64,000 bases of DNA from Brachionus rotundiformis (GCA_016802295.1 JAESIW010000020.1:2370120-2434119); one strand, 5' to 3'. Shown: positions 1 to 11,069, numbered from the stretch's first letter. Program-made: numbers and translations. The notes: generated by a model from the sequence alone, not told the origin.

Positions 1-643
1 CATACTTAAATAAAGCAAGATACAATTTAATTTCTATAAAATTGTAAAATACTATGTTATTACCATAAAAAGCAGTAACAGCAATTACTGTCAATAGTTT
101 TAAGGCTCAAAATGATAGGAAAATATTCAAACTAAATTCATGGAGACTGCAATAGCCCTAATGACTAAGCGCAACTCTTGATATACCGCAGAAACTACTA
201 ACACTCATATTACTACTAATGTATATGAAATTACCACAATTTTTAATCAACCTCTGATCAATTAATTAGGTACCAATAAATCAATTAAAAACCATATTAT
301 AAAAAAAGAAGTAACCATGTCTACTTAAATTATTTGATAATTTTTAGTTTTAAATTTGAGAATTTGAAAAGTTAATTAATCAAAAAAAATATTTTTAAGA
401 TAATAAATTTATTTTTGAGTACTAGTTTAGAAGAAATATTTTTAACTGATGCCTACGATTTCTTGATTTCAATTGAATTTTAAATTAACAAAATATTTTT
501 TTCTAATCAAGCAAATTTAATGTAAAAAAAATTAAGAATATGTTTTTTTAATAATTAACAATTAAATGAATTCGTAAAATTTTTATTAATTAATTCACCA
601 TAAAAAAATATTAGCAAAAAATACTTAATTAAATAATAAACTG
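1..643. other. Intergenic AT-rich sequence, nothing recognised
   Basis: No reading frame of useful length and no recognisable RNA gene on either strand. The part next to position 643 is the 3' flank of the minus-strand DRC11 gene and should hold its 3' UTR. Confidence 0.5.
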
Positions 644-3509
644 TTATTTCTTTTTTCCTTTAGCTCCCTTACCACCTTTACCACCTTTGCCTCCTTTGCC
701 ACCATCTTCTTCATCGGCAGCTGCTTTGGCTCGCTTGTTTCCCAAAGGAGTTTTAGACCACCATTTTTTAAACGATTCTTCTTCATCAACATAAATTGGA
801 TCATTTCTTGCTAATGCTGGTATAAACTCAAATGCTTGTAGCGGTTTATTTTGTTGCTGACTTATTCTTCTTTCGCTCAAAACTTCTTTAACTGCAGCTA
901 ATATATAACCAGGCGTATAGCCATCAGAAACTTTTGCCAATGAACTCAAGTCTAATGAATCAGTGATTATACCGTTGTTTTTGGCTATAAAACTTTTCCA
1001 CAATACTTGAATAATTTAAAATTGTAAAATTTAATCAAAAAAATATTTTTGATAACCCACAATATCTTGAAGCATAATCTGGCCTTGGTATCATAATAAT
1101 GCTCGAATATTGTTTGCACAAAGGCTTTACTGGTGCATCAAATGGAGATCCAGTAGTTCCAATTAGCAAAAATCGACTATCTTGTTTGATGGTTTTTAAA
1201 AATTTTGGCAAAACTTTTTTCAATCGTTTTGGATCAAGCTTTTAGAAAATAAGTTTGTGTTTTAATCAAATAAATGTATTCATAATATACCTCTTTGTCA
1301 GCTTTGGGTAGTTTTTTGACAAATTGCTTCTCACAGTTATTGATTAATATTACTGTTGGCTGTAAAGCTTTGCCAACTTTGGATACCAAATGCATGAGCA
1401 TTTTGAGACCATCTTTTCCCGGATATTTGCCTAGGATGTTCGCTGCTGACAAGTCGAACACTGTAGCGCCTGTTTCAAAAGCAATTATGTGAGAGAGCAT
1501 CTTTTTGCCACAGCCTCTTGGTCCTGTGATTAGTAATGACTTGACCAGTGGAGCTTTTTCGTGAATAGCCTCGGATCCAAGCGGCAAAATGCCATACAAT
1601 GCTGCAAGATGTCTAACATCGGTCAATGAAGGCATAGGCTCAATTCCAGCTTGACGCAAAGTTGTTCCTAAATAGCTAAAATCTCCTTCAAAATCGCTCA
1701 AACTGTTAGACTCCGGTTTAATTATAATGCCTTGTTCAACTAACTCTGTAAATAATTCCGTAATTGTTCTATCAGGTGTCAAGTCCTTCTCTTTCTTCTT
1801 CTTTTTTCCTTTTTTCTTTTTGCTTTTCTTTTTTTTCTTTTTCTTATCTTTAGATTTATCTATCGCTGCCTTAAGATTTTTTAGCTCCTCTCTCATTAGT
1901 TCATCAACTTCAAGACGAATCGCCTCCTCAACCTCTAGTCTTTTCTCCTCTTTGATCAATTCAGCATCATACGCTTGATTCAGCGACGAGTCCTTTTTTC
2001 CCAACCAAATATCTTTGTAGCTGGTGTTGCCTTCGTTGACATCAGGGACAAAGTTTGATGGGGCCATTACCCAACCTTCGTCTTCATCTTTTTTGCCTTT
2101 TTTGTCCTTTTTGTCTTTACCATCTTTTTTCTTATCTTTTTTATCTTTTTTTTTGTCTTTTTTGTCCTTTTTCTTATCTTTTTTGTCAGGCTTGGCATTG
2201 TCCATCTCTTGAATATCATGCTCGAGTTCAGCCACAGTTTTGTTTTTAAAAATCAAAGCTGAACCACCTTCATCTTCATCTGGATAGTCTGGAAATTTAC
2301 CAGTTACATCTCTAAATTAAAAGAACAAAAAAAATTTTTTTATAATTAATTTAAAAGTTAATATTAACCGGCATTCGAGAAACCACTGTCTAATTTGGCT
2401 TATCATCCTCTCTTTCATATCAGGTCCCTCAGTATTTCTTAGCCTTTCTTTAATGCTAATTAGGGCTTGTTGAAATTCCTTCTCGTTATGCTTAACAATC
2501 TCTCTACGTCTTTCCTCAGTTTTTCGCTGCAGGTATTGAGGTGTTTGTTTTGCATCTTTGGGAAAAGGAGTTGGTTCCATGCCGAGAAACATGAATTCTT
2601 CATGACGCCATTGAGTTGCTTTTTTTCGTGTGATAAAACCACGCCAATAGCGCTGTATATGAGTTGCCGCTATATTCCGATCCATGCTTGCTTCCCCTTT
2701 ATTAGCATTAGCTCGTTCCATTTCTTTTAGTAAATTGCGGTACATTTGGGCCCTTGCTCGACCTTGTCTAGCTCTCTCATGATTCTGGATTAGCCTTATG
2801 GCCTCTTCCAAAGTCATGTTTAGATCTTGCTTATCCTTTATTAGCAAAAAAATATTCAGAAAAAAGATAAATAGGTAATTTATTAAAAATTTATTAAACC
2901 TTGCTTTCTTTTGGAGGAACTTGAGCTAAAATTTCACCCAGTAGCTTTTCTTTTTCCTGCAAGGCCTCGGCCTTTTCTAATTTATAGTATTTCGGTATCG
3001 GTAATTCAATATCGTTCTATTATATGAAAATTTACTTTTCTAAAAAATTTAAAAAAAGTCAATGTTAATTTGGTTACCGGAGTTAATTTAAGATCTTGTA
3101 AAATATCATCAAAAAAGTGATATTCTGAGTACTCTAATTGAATCATTTCGTGTTTGAGCTCAATAATTCTGCCAATGCACCCATCTAAAACATGTCTGAG
3201 TACACGTCTCTTTTGAGCATGAGTTATTTGATCGTAACATTCTTCAAGCTTGCGAAATGACTGGACATATTTGACGTACATTGTTGCCAATAGTTGGAAA
3301 GCGGCAAGTTTGTCCTTAATTTATATTTAGATAAATTTTTTTTAATGGCACATTTACTGTTTCCGGCTTAGGTTCTCCGACTGGAATCTCTATCTGTAAC
3401 AGATCAGATATTTGCATTTGGGCGTCATGCCACTGTTTATTGTAAGTGCTAGGAATAAATTATTAAATTGGTAGATTGGTTCAATGGAGTTAACTTACGA
3501 CGATGACAT
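644..3509 (-). CDS. IQCA1: Dynein regulatory complex protein 11 (IQ and AAA domain-containing protein 1)
   Basis: Component of the nexin-dynein regulatory complex of motile cilia. Eight exons can be joined on the minus strand: 3509-3499, 3448-3358, 3314-3078, 3016-2900, 2835-2369, 2311-1291, 1238-1061 and 1005-644. They total 2484 nt, in frame, giving about 827 residues; the human protein is about 820. The N-terminal motif YNKQWHDAQMQ is typical of the family. An IQ motif (HIQRYWRGF) lies near residue 210, followed by lysine-rich low-complexity tracts and an AAA module near residues 560-740. The P-loop reads GPRGCGKK, with Lys in place of the usual Ser/Thr, and the Walker B position (ILINNCEK) lacks the DE pair, so ATP hydrolysis is doubtful. 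The C-terminus is a glycine-lysine repeat tail. The start ATG has an AG two bases upstream that could be a splice acceptor. Confidence 0.95.
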
Positions 3510-4459
3510 TCTCTACTTAATGGTCAAAAAACAAGATTATTATAAAATATGTCTTTTTTGGGTTAACAATTTAATTGAATTAATTGTTTAATATTTTACC
3601 AAGTTAAGTGTATCGCTAGATTATTTATTAGTTTTTGGAAAAAAAACGTTGCTTGGAAACAAATTTAGTCCAATTATGTCGGTAAATTTGTCTTAAATCT
3701 CAGTAATAAATTTTTAAATTTTTATCTATTCTTACTTTCTATACTAAAATTAAATTAACACATACTATTTAATATAAATCATCATGATATAAATCAAGTT
3801 ATAATCTTCGACATAAACATTAAACATTAAAAGCACTGTCGAAAATTACTATAGCCATCACTATATGGTTTTCGTTTGGTGGGATAAACCACTATCGTTT
3901 ATTATTATCATTATTTATCTATTACTAAATCTAACTAAATCGTACTGTCTTTTTTATGTTTGTTTCGATAATTATTTTCTTACATAAAGAATAATTTGTA
4001 GCTAACTCTAAAAAACTCTAAACGATTTTTTAACTTATTAAGATTAATAATTATTAGAAACTTGGTCGGAAACATCCAACATTGGCATAATTCAATGAAC
4101 TTATTTACCAAAGTGGCTAAACAATTCAGCAAAAAATTAACTCTATTTATTTTGTTATTTTGAAAATGTTAAAATCATGTTATTCTTTATATTAGATATG
4201 AGATGTAAATCTATTTTGATTATTTTAAAGCAAGTTGTGATCTTGTGAGTAACTTTATAAATTCTTATTAAAAACTCTTTATAAATTGTCTTAGGATGAT
4301 CCTAAGACAGTTAATTTTAGATGAAATAATAATAATCATTGTGTTTTTTATAATTTTTAAATTTATATGATTATAGTAAATTAAAATTGATAAAATTAAA
4401 ATTAATTTTTAGTTTATTGAAATGATAAAAACATTTACATCTAGTGTTCTTTTATTTGA
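3510..4459. other. Intergenic AT-rich sequence
   Basis: No supported coding sequence or RNA gene. It separates the 5' end of DRC11 from the 3' end of the minus-strand 7TM gene, so it should hold the DRC11 promoter, but no motif was recognised. Confidence 0.5.
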
Positions 4460-6073
4460 TTAAATTGAATCAATTGATCTATCTATCATTTTGGTTTTAT
4501 AAAATTTAACATAAAATTTAAAGTGCACAGAAAATAAAATATAAACTATAAATTTAGTTGAATGAGCTAAATATTCGGTATATTCTGATAAAATTAAAAA
4601 ACTGTCATCTTTTTTAATTCTTATATATTTTTCTATTGCCGATGTTGACTGAGACTCGTTGCCAAATTTTAAAAAGGACAAATCAATCACACTTCCTTGA
4701 TGGTTCCAAAATGAAGTTAAATTTGATGAAAGTTCTCGTTTAGTCACGAATTCTGTTTTATTAAGATATAAATCTTTTAACTGATTCAAATTATCTCTGT
4801 ACTGGAAAAAAACGCTATACATGACTAAAAGTGAATAAATGAGTGTACTAAGCGCATAATGGCGAACAAAATGAAAATGCTTATAATGAAGGATATAATT
4901 TTTTGCTTGATTTTTGGACTTTTTATAATGGTTATAGTCGGACCAATTGCGTTTTGTTGAGTAAAATAAATAAAACTGTCTAAAATTTGCCATTTTCAAT
5001 TTTGCTAGTTGGTGGTTTTTTCTAAATGTTGATTTCAATGATAAAATGTATTCATGGCGAAACGTAAAATGGAATAAACAAGAGGAACATATATTGATAA
5101 ATACTGTCATTATTTTTAGACATGACAGGAACATATTCAAAATAGCTGCTAATCTTTGGTAATAAACAAAAGTTGAGCAGATACCAAGTGGCTCATTAGA
5201 GGTTAGATTAGACATTTTGAAAATATTTTTCGAATTTAGATCAGTAAGACCTTTTATCCAAAATATAAATGATAAAAGATACATCCAAACAAATATGTTT
5301 AAGATTAGAAAAATTTTTTCTTTCAAGAAAATATTTGTATATTCATGTTCCCTATTAAATTGGTAATTTTCAATAAGTTTTACGAATGGTTTTTGATGGG
5401 TAATGGATTTTTCAGACTTGATTGAATTAGATTCTTCGGAATTAGTCTTTGAATTTGAAGCATTCTCGTTCAACGCTGTTGATTGTCTTGCATAAAAATT
5501 CACTTTATTTTTATTTGATTTGTCATCTTTTAATATTTGGCATTTTTTTCTTTCCTTCATACTTGACTCGGGTTCTAATAGGGCTGATTTTTTTGCTCTT
5601 GATAGTTTTTCAGAGAGAAAAATTTTTTCATGGAAATAGGAAATTTTTTGATTAGTTGGTTGACCATTTAAAAAATCATTATACACATTAGATGGTTCTG
5701 AATGCTTACAACTTTTCAGAACTAGTGAAATTAATATGTAATCTGCAGCTATCATGCTGGATTCGAGAATAATTGGAAACAAATAGTTTAAATAGGATAT
5801 AAATTGACAAAAAAAATTAATGGTTGTGAGACTAGTGGTTTTTGAAAATGTGAAAATCCATAAATTTAACTTGTCTACTAAGAACCAAGTGTCACACAGA
5901 AGAATGGTCATGAGCAAAAATCGCATTGGCTTGGTACTGAATAAAAATTTTGTTCGTTTTTGACGGTAAATTAATATGTATAGACAAGTATTTAGGAATA
6001 TTCCAGAAGACAGGGTTACTGGTTGAATAATGAATCTATAAATGAAACTAAAACCATTGTCTTGCAACTCCAT
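4460..6073 (-). CDS. Orphan seven-transmembrane receptor-like protein, single exon
   Basis: Uninterrupted 537-residue frame beginning at the first ATG. Hydrophobic segments lie near residues 11-36, 52-76, 87-119, 252-275, 295-337, 405-425 and 505-527, which gives seven passes. The pattern resembles a divergent class A (rhodopsin-like) GPCR: a basic cluster after segment 1 (YRQKR), an Asp in segment 2 (LLCDTWFLVDK) and a Cys at the start of segment 3 (FFCQF). There is no DRY motif (the sequence there is ADYILI) and no NPxxY motif in segment 7. The loop between segments 3 and 4 is unusually long, about 130 residues rich in Ser, Lys and Asn, and should be cytoplasmic. Ligand and function are unknown. 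Alternatives are a lineage-specific chemoreceptor or another polytopic membrane protein. Confidence 0.7.
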   Translation of the reverse strand: MELQDNGFSFIYRFIIQPVTLSSGIFLNTCLYILIYRQKRTKFLFSTKPMRFLLMTILLCDTWFLVDKLNLWIFTFSKTTSLTTINFFCQFISYLNYLFPIILESSMIAADYILISLVLKSCKHSEPSNVYNDFLNGQPTNQKISYFHEKIFLSEKLSRAKKSALLEPESSMKERKKCQILKDDKSNKNKVNFYARQSTALNENASNSKTNSEESNSIKSEKSITHQKPFVKLIENYQFNREHEYTNIFLKEKIFLILNIFVWMYLLSFIFWIKGLTDLNSKNIFKMSNLTSNEPLGICSTFVYYQRLAAILNMFLSCLKIMTVFINICSSCLFHFTFRHEYILSLKSTFRKNHQLAKLKMANFRQFYLFYSTKRNWSDYNHYKKSKNQAKNYILHYKHFHFVRHYALSTLIYSLLVMYSVFFQYRDNLNQLKDLYLNKTEFVTKRELSSNLTSFWNHQGSVIDLSFLKFGNESQSTSAIEKYIRIKKDDSFLILSEYTEYLAHSTKFIVYILFSVHFKFYVKFYKTKMIDRSIDSI

Positions 6074-6498
6074 TTTTGACTTAAGAACGTTTTGTTCAAT
6101 AATTTAGTTTATTTATCTTAAAATAAAAATAAATCTAATCAATACTTGATATTCAATTTAAACAAAATAAGATCGGCAAATTACTTTTGGTGCAGTATAG
6201 AAAACTATACCGCATTAAACTACTACTACTAAATTAGATAAAATCATAAACGGCTTTTTAATAAAAACTCAAAATATTTGATTTAATTGAATAACGAGGG
6301 TTAAATATTTGACATAAAAATTATATTTAATTAGAGGAAAATATTTGATGAGTAAATCTTAAAAATTTAAATAATCAGATTTCAATTATTAGATTTAAAA
6401 ATTTTTATTTCACGAATACATTATTAACTTCAAATTTTTTTTAAATCAAAAACCCTTTTGCCTTCAATTAATATATTTTTTAATAAAAAAGTAAAGTT
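6074..6498. other. Intergenic sequence upstream of the 7TM gene
   Basis: No coding sequence seen. A short CTA-repeat run near 6224-6234 resembles the tail of the retrotransposon remnant at 36.9 kb, but there is no adjoining coding remnant to confirm a link. Confidence 0.4.
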
Positions 6499-6615
6499 TA
6501 GTGTGGTGGTTTGATACAAAGAAAATTTACGATAATTTACCTTAATTATTTTTTGTCAAATTATGGAAATTTACGTAAAATATGGAAAAATCCTTATCGT
6601 ATCAAATCACCACTG
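6499..6615. mobile_element. Small terminal-inverted-repeat (MITE-like) element
   Basis: The left end (GTGGTGGTTTGATAC, from about 6503) is matched by its reverse complement with one mismatch (GTATCAAATCACCAC, ending at about 6613). This makes a fold-back of about 117 bp, with an AT-rich interior whose arms also pair partly (GGAAATTTACG against related sequence). The outer ends read roughly CAGTGGTG, which resembles hAT-type termini. Target-site duplication is not clean: TAAAGTTT on the left against TAATTTTA on the right. Confidence 0.5.
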
Positions 6616-6689
6616 TAATTTTAATTGTTTATTTAATAATTAATTTATTAATTTTATTTTAAAGCATTTAGGGAAAAAATGAAAAAACA

Positions 6690-7260
6690 TGTTTAGATGA
6701 TTGAGGATTCAGGAAAAAAGAAAAAATTTTAAGGTAGCAATTACACAAGGAAGTTGGGTATTCAATAAATCTATCTTGATTTCTTTTTCTAGCCTGACCA
6801 CCAATGATACAGAGTTGGTTAATCCTCCCCTGATATATCACTCACTCAACTCAAATAGTCGATTTGAAACTGTAAGCGTCTTAACTTATTAAAGGCTTCA
6901 TGATGAAGAACGTCTGAAGGAGTATCGTATTTTATTTTTAAAATCGATCTCACTTCTGAATTTTGAATAACTTGTAACCCTATATTTGTCTCTAATTTGA
7001 GTTAAGAAAAGGGAAAAAGTAGTCTAATATCGATCCTATTAAAGATCTGTACAAGCGCCCCAATGTATTGATTTTAGGCCCCATTTTTTAATTGAGAGAT
7101 ATTTTATTAGGTTCAGTCTTGAACTACAGCGTTCTTTAATTTCTTCAACACTTTGATTGAAAGATAGATTTTAGTCAAATGTGATTCCCAAAATATTAAC
7201 CTTTTGCTCGGAATCGAGATTAATTACAAATTTTTTGAGATTTAATTTAATTTTATTTTT
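6690..7260 (-). pseudogene. Non-LTR retrotransposon reverse transcriptase remnant (antisense)
   Basis: Reading the minus strand from about 7260 downward gives a stop-interrupted match to the LINE reverse-transcriptase thumb region. Recognisable pieces are VNILGITFD, then NLSFNQSVEEIKERCSSRL, NLIKYLSIKKWGL and, a little further, SLIGSILDYYFFPFLN. Several frames and stops are involved, so the copy is dead. An open plus-strand frame at 6701-6892 is the antisense of the decayed tail and is not a gene. The family looks like the CR1/L2/Jockey-type elements seen elsewhere in the window. Confidence 0.7.
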
Positions 7261-7845
7261 AGGATGCTATGAAAATAACATGAGCTTGAGCAATGGCTAA
7301 TCAAATAGAAAATGAAAATATCTGTAAAAAAATCATGCTGCATGTTATTTTCAAAGCATAAAAATAATAGATAAGTTTCTTGATTTATTTGTTTTTCTAA
7401 ACCCCAATTAATTCTATATATTCTCTTTTAATTTAAGACTATATTGTTCTTGAGATTTATGATTTTTGTAGACTAAATTTTTAATTAGGCTATTTTTTTT
7501 TCAGTATAACAATTCATGAAAAAAAATCTTGGAAAAATTGATTGATTGCTTTTGGTTCTAACATTAATTCGATTATGATTGTTTAATCCGAAAAGCATGT
7601 AATATTTATCATTTTATTAACAATTACCGTATTCCCTAGTTCGATTATGCTGCACCACAAGTAAAAACACGCTTTTGGACCATGCACCAAAGTACATCTC
7701 ACCCAAGCACAAAAGATCAAGGAAAGAATAGAAAATTAAAAAACTATTTTTTTTAAATCGAGTCTTGACGCAATAAACTAAGGCTTTCAGTGTTTAAATT
7801 TTTTGTACTCTCTCAATTGAAATTAAAAATTATATATTGTTTCAT
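7261..7845. other. Intergenic AT-rich sequence
   Basis: No supported gene. Probably further decayed transposon and flank sequence between the reverse transcriptase remnant and the next inverted-repeat element. Confidence 0.4.
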
Positions 7846-8100
7846 TGAATTTATAGCAAAGTAAAATTTTTGATCAAATTTCAGGCGCTCAGTCTTGCTC
7901 AAACATTTTTAGATGCGTAATTAAATTTCATTGCATTTTTAGAAATTACAATCCTTTTTTTTCAAAAGTTTGAAAATAAAGCTCTGAAATGTTAAAAGAA
8001 TAAAAAATTAGCGATGAAATTTAATTGCGCATCTAAAAATGTTTGAGCAAGATTGAGCGCTTGGAAATTTGATCAAAAATTTTACTTTGCTGAATTTATA
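7846..8100. mobile_element. Fold-back (MITE-like) element with a 10-bp target-site duplication
   Basis: The element proper is 7856-8090 (235 bp). Its left arm (7856-7934, beginning GCAAAGTAAAATTTTTGATC) is repeated as a near-perfect reverse complement at 8011-8090, with a loop of about 76 bp. The identical decamer TGAATTTATA lies directly outside both ends (7846-7855 and 8091-8100). The long inverted repeats plus exact duplication identify a DNA-transposon insertion. A 9-11 bp duplication is typical of the Mutator (MULE) superfamily, so this is probably a non-autonomous MULE-type element. It has no coding capacity. Confidence 0.88.
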
Positions 8101-8502
8101 CATGTTTTCAATTTATTCTTTTCTTGTCACATATGATTAAAATTCTAATAATTAATTGTATTTTCCAAAATACTCAAATTTTCATTCAATAAAAATGTAT
8201 TTATTTAAGAAAACATTTTATTAATATAATTTAAGTCTAAAGACATGCCTGGTAAAGCAGAAAACAAGGATGGAACGGTATAAACCATTAGGTATCTCTT
8301 AAGTGAATCGAATAAAAAGAACAAAAAAATTGTACAGCTCCTGACGAAATTCCAATAAGTAATAAGCAAACTTACTTCCAAGTCTAAATTCAATTTATTC
8401 TTGATTAATTACTATATTTAAAGCATATTCATATTTTATCGGCAACAAACTAACCATATTATTTGTAATAATTTTACTTGAAAAATTCTGTAACTGTAAG
8501 TT
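8101..8502. other. Intergenic sequence
   Basis: No supported gene. A 62-codon open frame on the minus strand at 8205-8393 has no family likeness and no splice context, and is taken as chance. Confidence 0.4.
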
Positions 8503-8747
8503 TTAACACGAGAAGCACCAAACGAGTCATTTTGACTCGCTTTAAAAATTTCTGGAACTTCTTATCTTTTCTACAAATTTTAATATAATTCAGTTTTTTT
8601 TAATTATATATATTTTATCTTTGTATATAAAAAAAGTTTAATTAACGGTAAAATTACTAAAGATATTTAAAAAATATTTTGAATTAAAAATCACGAACAA
8701 ACGCTCGGTGCATCGGTATAATCGGTCACATTCTAAAAAAGCGTGTT
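8503..8747. mobile_element. Possible piggyBac-type terminal remnant
   Basis: TTAACACGAGAAGCACC is followed by the short palindrome GAGTCATTTTGACTC. That resembles piggyBac termini, which have a TTAA target followed by CAC and an internal GTC..GAC palindrome. The far end near 8747 ends in GCGTGTTA, with GGTGCATCGG inside, a partial mirror of the left end. The right-hand TTAA is not intact (TTAT), and no transposase is present. Confidence 0.25.
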
Positions 8748-10708
8748 ATCTATACAAGTAATAAAAATTGATTATTTTTTAATAGAAATTTGTTTTTTTT
8801 ATTTATTTTCGCATCAGTTAGCACAATTTAGTTCTTTTTTTTTAATATTAAGTGATAAATGACATGTCTTAAAAAATTCTAATTCTTGAATCTAAATCAA
8901 ATGAACCAATTTTGTTTAAGCAAAATAAAAATATTTAAAAAAATATAGATTAGCAGGGAAAAAACTTATTAAACGCTTAAAAAAACACATTCATTTAAAT
9001 AAATCAATATCTAACTTGATTTATTAAAAGAATCACATTAATTTAAAAAATTTATTACAAAGTATAAATTCAAAATAATTTGCCTGTTTATTGCTTATAA
9101 TGTTAAAAAAATTGCTTGTCAATATTGAATTTAATCTTAAAATTAATTCTAAATGACATTCTCAATAAGATTATTGGAAATAAAATCGCAAAAGCAAACA
9201 ATATTTTATTACATAATAGATCGATCTATAAATTAAAGAAATCAGATTTAGATCATAGATGCATTAGGATAAACATTTGTTAAATGGAGATTGTCATGTG
9301 TTCAATTATGAAAACGATCTTATAATTCAATGGGAATCGGAATTTTCTATTAAATTAATCATATTTTTTTATTTAATAAATTAATAACATCCTAGAGATA
9401 GATGAATTTAATTCTGTTTTTGTTCTTTTTATGCTTTAATCTCTAAGAATATGGCTATGAAATAAATCCAATTTAAAAATTTGAATATCGAAATAAAAAT
9501 AATAGGCAACCAGCTATTCTTTATAAAAAAAGAAATAATAATTTTAATTTTAAATCTATTTATGATTTAATTGAAATTAAAAGAAAAAAAAATAAAACCC
9601 AACTTATTCAATATATTTCTGTCACCTAACTAAATCACCAGTGTTGGTGATTAATATTAATAAGATTTCCAAAAAATTTCCAAATATTTCATAAAAAATT
9701 AGTCGAATTAATTGTTTCAATTTTAAGTACACAAATGGAAATCAAATTTATCTTTCTTTTCAGAAGTATATCCTTTAACATTTTTGAATTCTTTATTTAA
9801 AAATAGATACCAGTTTGATAAAATATTTATACTACTCTAAATTAGTTATCAAGTCAAGGAGACTTTTATATTCAAGACTTATACCTTTAAATTTTATACT
9901 AATTAAGTTTGTTAATTACATAGTGAATATAATAAAGTTCAAGTCAAATAACTAGCAAATTTTTATATGATTTTTATTAAATAATTAAAGAATACCTGAT
10001 AATATGTCTACACCACAAGCCTTTTTTATATTAGACGTATGATAGGAGATTTTATTCAGTTATTTTGTATAATAAATGGAAACGAAGAAGTTAATTTTGA
10101 AAATGGTTTAAATTTTTCTCGTAATCAATCTGAAAATTAGTCAAGACATAATAATGTGTTGTAAAAAAAACAAATAAATTCGGGTTAACCCCGGTGTTGT
10201 CCAAATGACTTAAGCCTTCGTTTAAATCCTCTTGTCACGATAAAATGTCAAAATTTTAATTATAGGATCAAAATTAAAATTGAGTAAAAGAGAGGAAAAA
10301 AAATTATTAAATATGACAGTTTTTAGTTTTGATATAAAAGGTGATTTTTGAGTATATATTTGAACTGATAAATTGTATTGAAGCCACAGCTTCAAAGAAG
10401 CTTAATCCTATTTGATTGTGGAATCACTATTGCCATAATCACTTGAAACTGTAAGTTGATTTTGAATAAGAAATTAAAGCTGAAGCTTTTGAAAAGGAAG
10501 ATAAATTTGATTATCATAAGAGTACTTGAAATTCAAGCGATGTATTCTAAATAATTAATCTATACACTTAATAATAAAATTAGAATTAAAACCGAATGGA
10601 TACAAAATATATTTTGATAACTTATTTTTGTAGTAATGATTAATTTATTTTGCTTTATCTAAAAATCTAATTATCTAAATTAATTTAAATTAAATCTTAT
10701 TAAAAAAA
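8748..10708. other. Gene-free AT-rich stretch
   Basis: About 2 kb with no supported coding sequence, repeat array or RNA gene on either strand. Short local palindromes occur (for example AATCACCAGTGTTGGTGATT near 9636), without flanking duplication. Confidence 0.45.
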
Positions 10709-11069
10709 TGTTAAAAGGGGGCTGTGAAGTTGGTTTCAATTCAGTAAAACTTGAATAACTTTTTTACCTAAAGGAATAATTTAGTTCTGTAAAATGCTTA
10801 ATATTTAAGCAACTTTGCTCAATCCGAAAATATATGTTTGCAAAAACTCTGCAAAGTAAGTGCACAATTGATTTGAATACTTTTTAATGGCGTGCAAAAT
10901 GCATAAAATTGCAGAGTTTTTGCAAACATATATTTTCTGATTGAGCAAAGCTGCTTAAACATTAAGCATTTTACAGAACTAAATTATTCCTTTAGGTAAA
11001 TAAGTTATTCAAGTTTTTCTGAATTGAAATGATCGAATTGAAACCAACTTCACAACCCGTGTTAAAAGG
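10709..11069. mobile_element. Fold-back (MITE-like) element with a 10-bp target-site duplication
   Basis: The element is 10719-11059 (341 bp). The left arm starts GGGCTGTGAAGTTGGTTTCA. It is mirrored, with few mismatches, by the right arm ending at 11059, and the loop is about 55 bp around 10855-10909. The right arm carries about 13 extra bp near its outer end that look like a small internal duplication. The decamer TGTTAAAAGG flanks both ends (10709-10718 and 11060-11069). As with the 7.9-kb element, the duplication length points to a MULE-type DNA transposon. Its arms differ in sequence from that element, so two families are present. Confidence 0.88.

Noticed and set aside
1727..1978. Plus-strand frame rich in Phe/Ser across DRC11
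   Set aside because: Antisense shadow of the lysine-rich exon of DRC11; composition is explained by the opposite strand.
6701..6892. 63-codon plus-strand frame
   Set aside because: It overlaps the decayed antisense LINE sequence and has no family likeness.
9636..9655. Short palindrome AATCACCAGTGTTGGTGATT
   Set aside because: Eight-bp arms with no flanking duplication; expected by chance in a window of this size.
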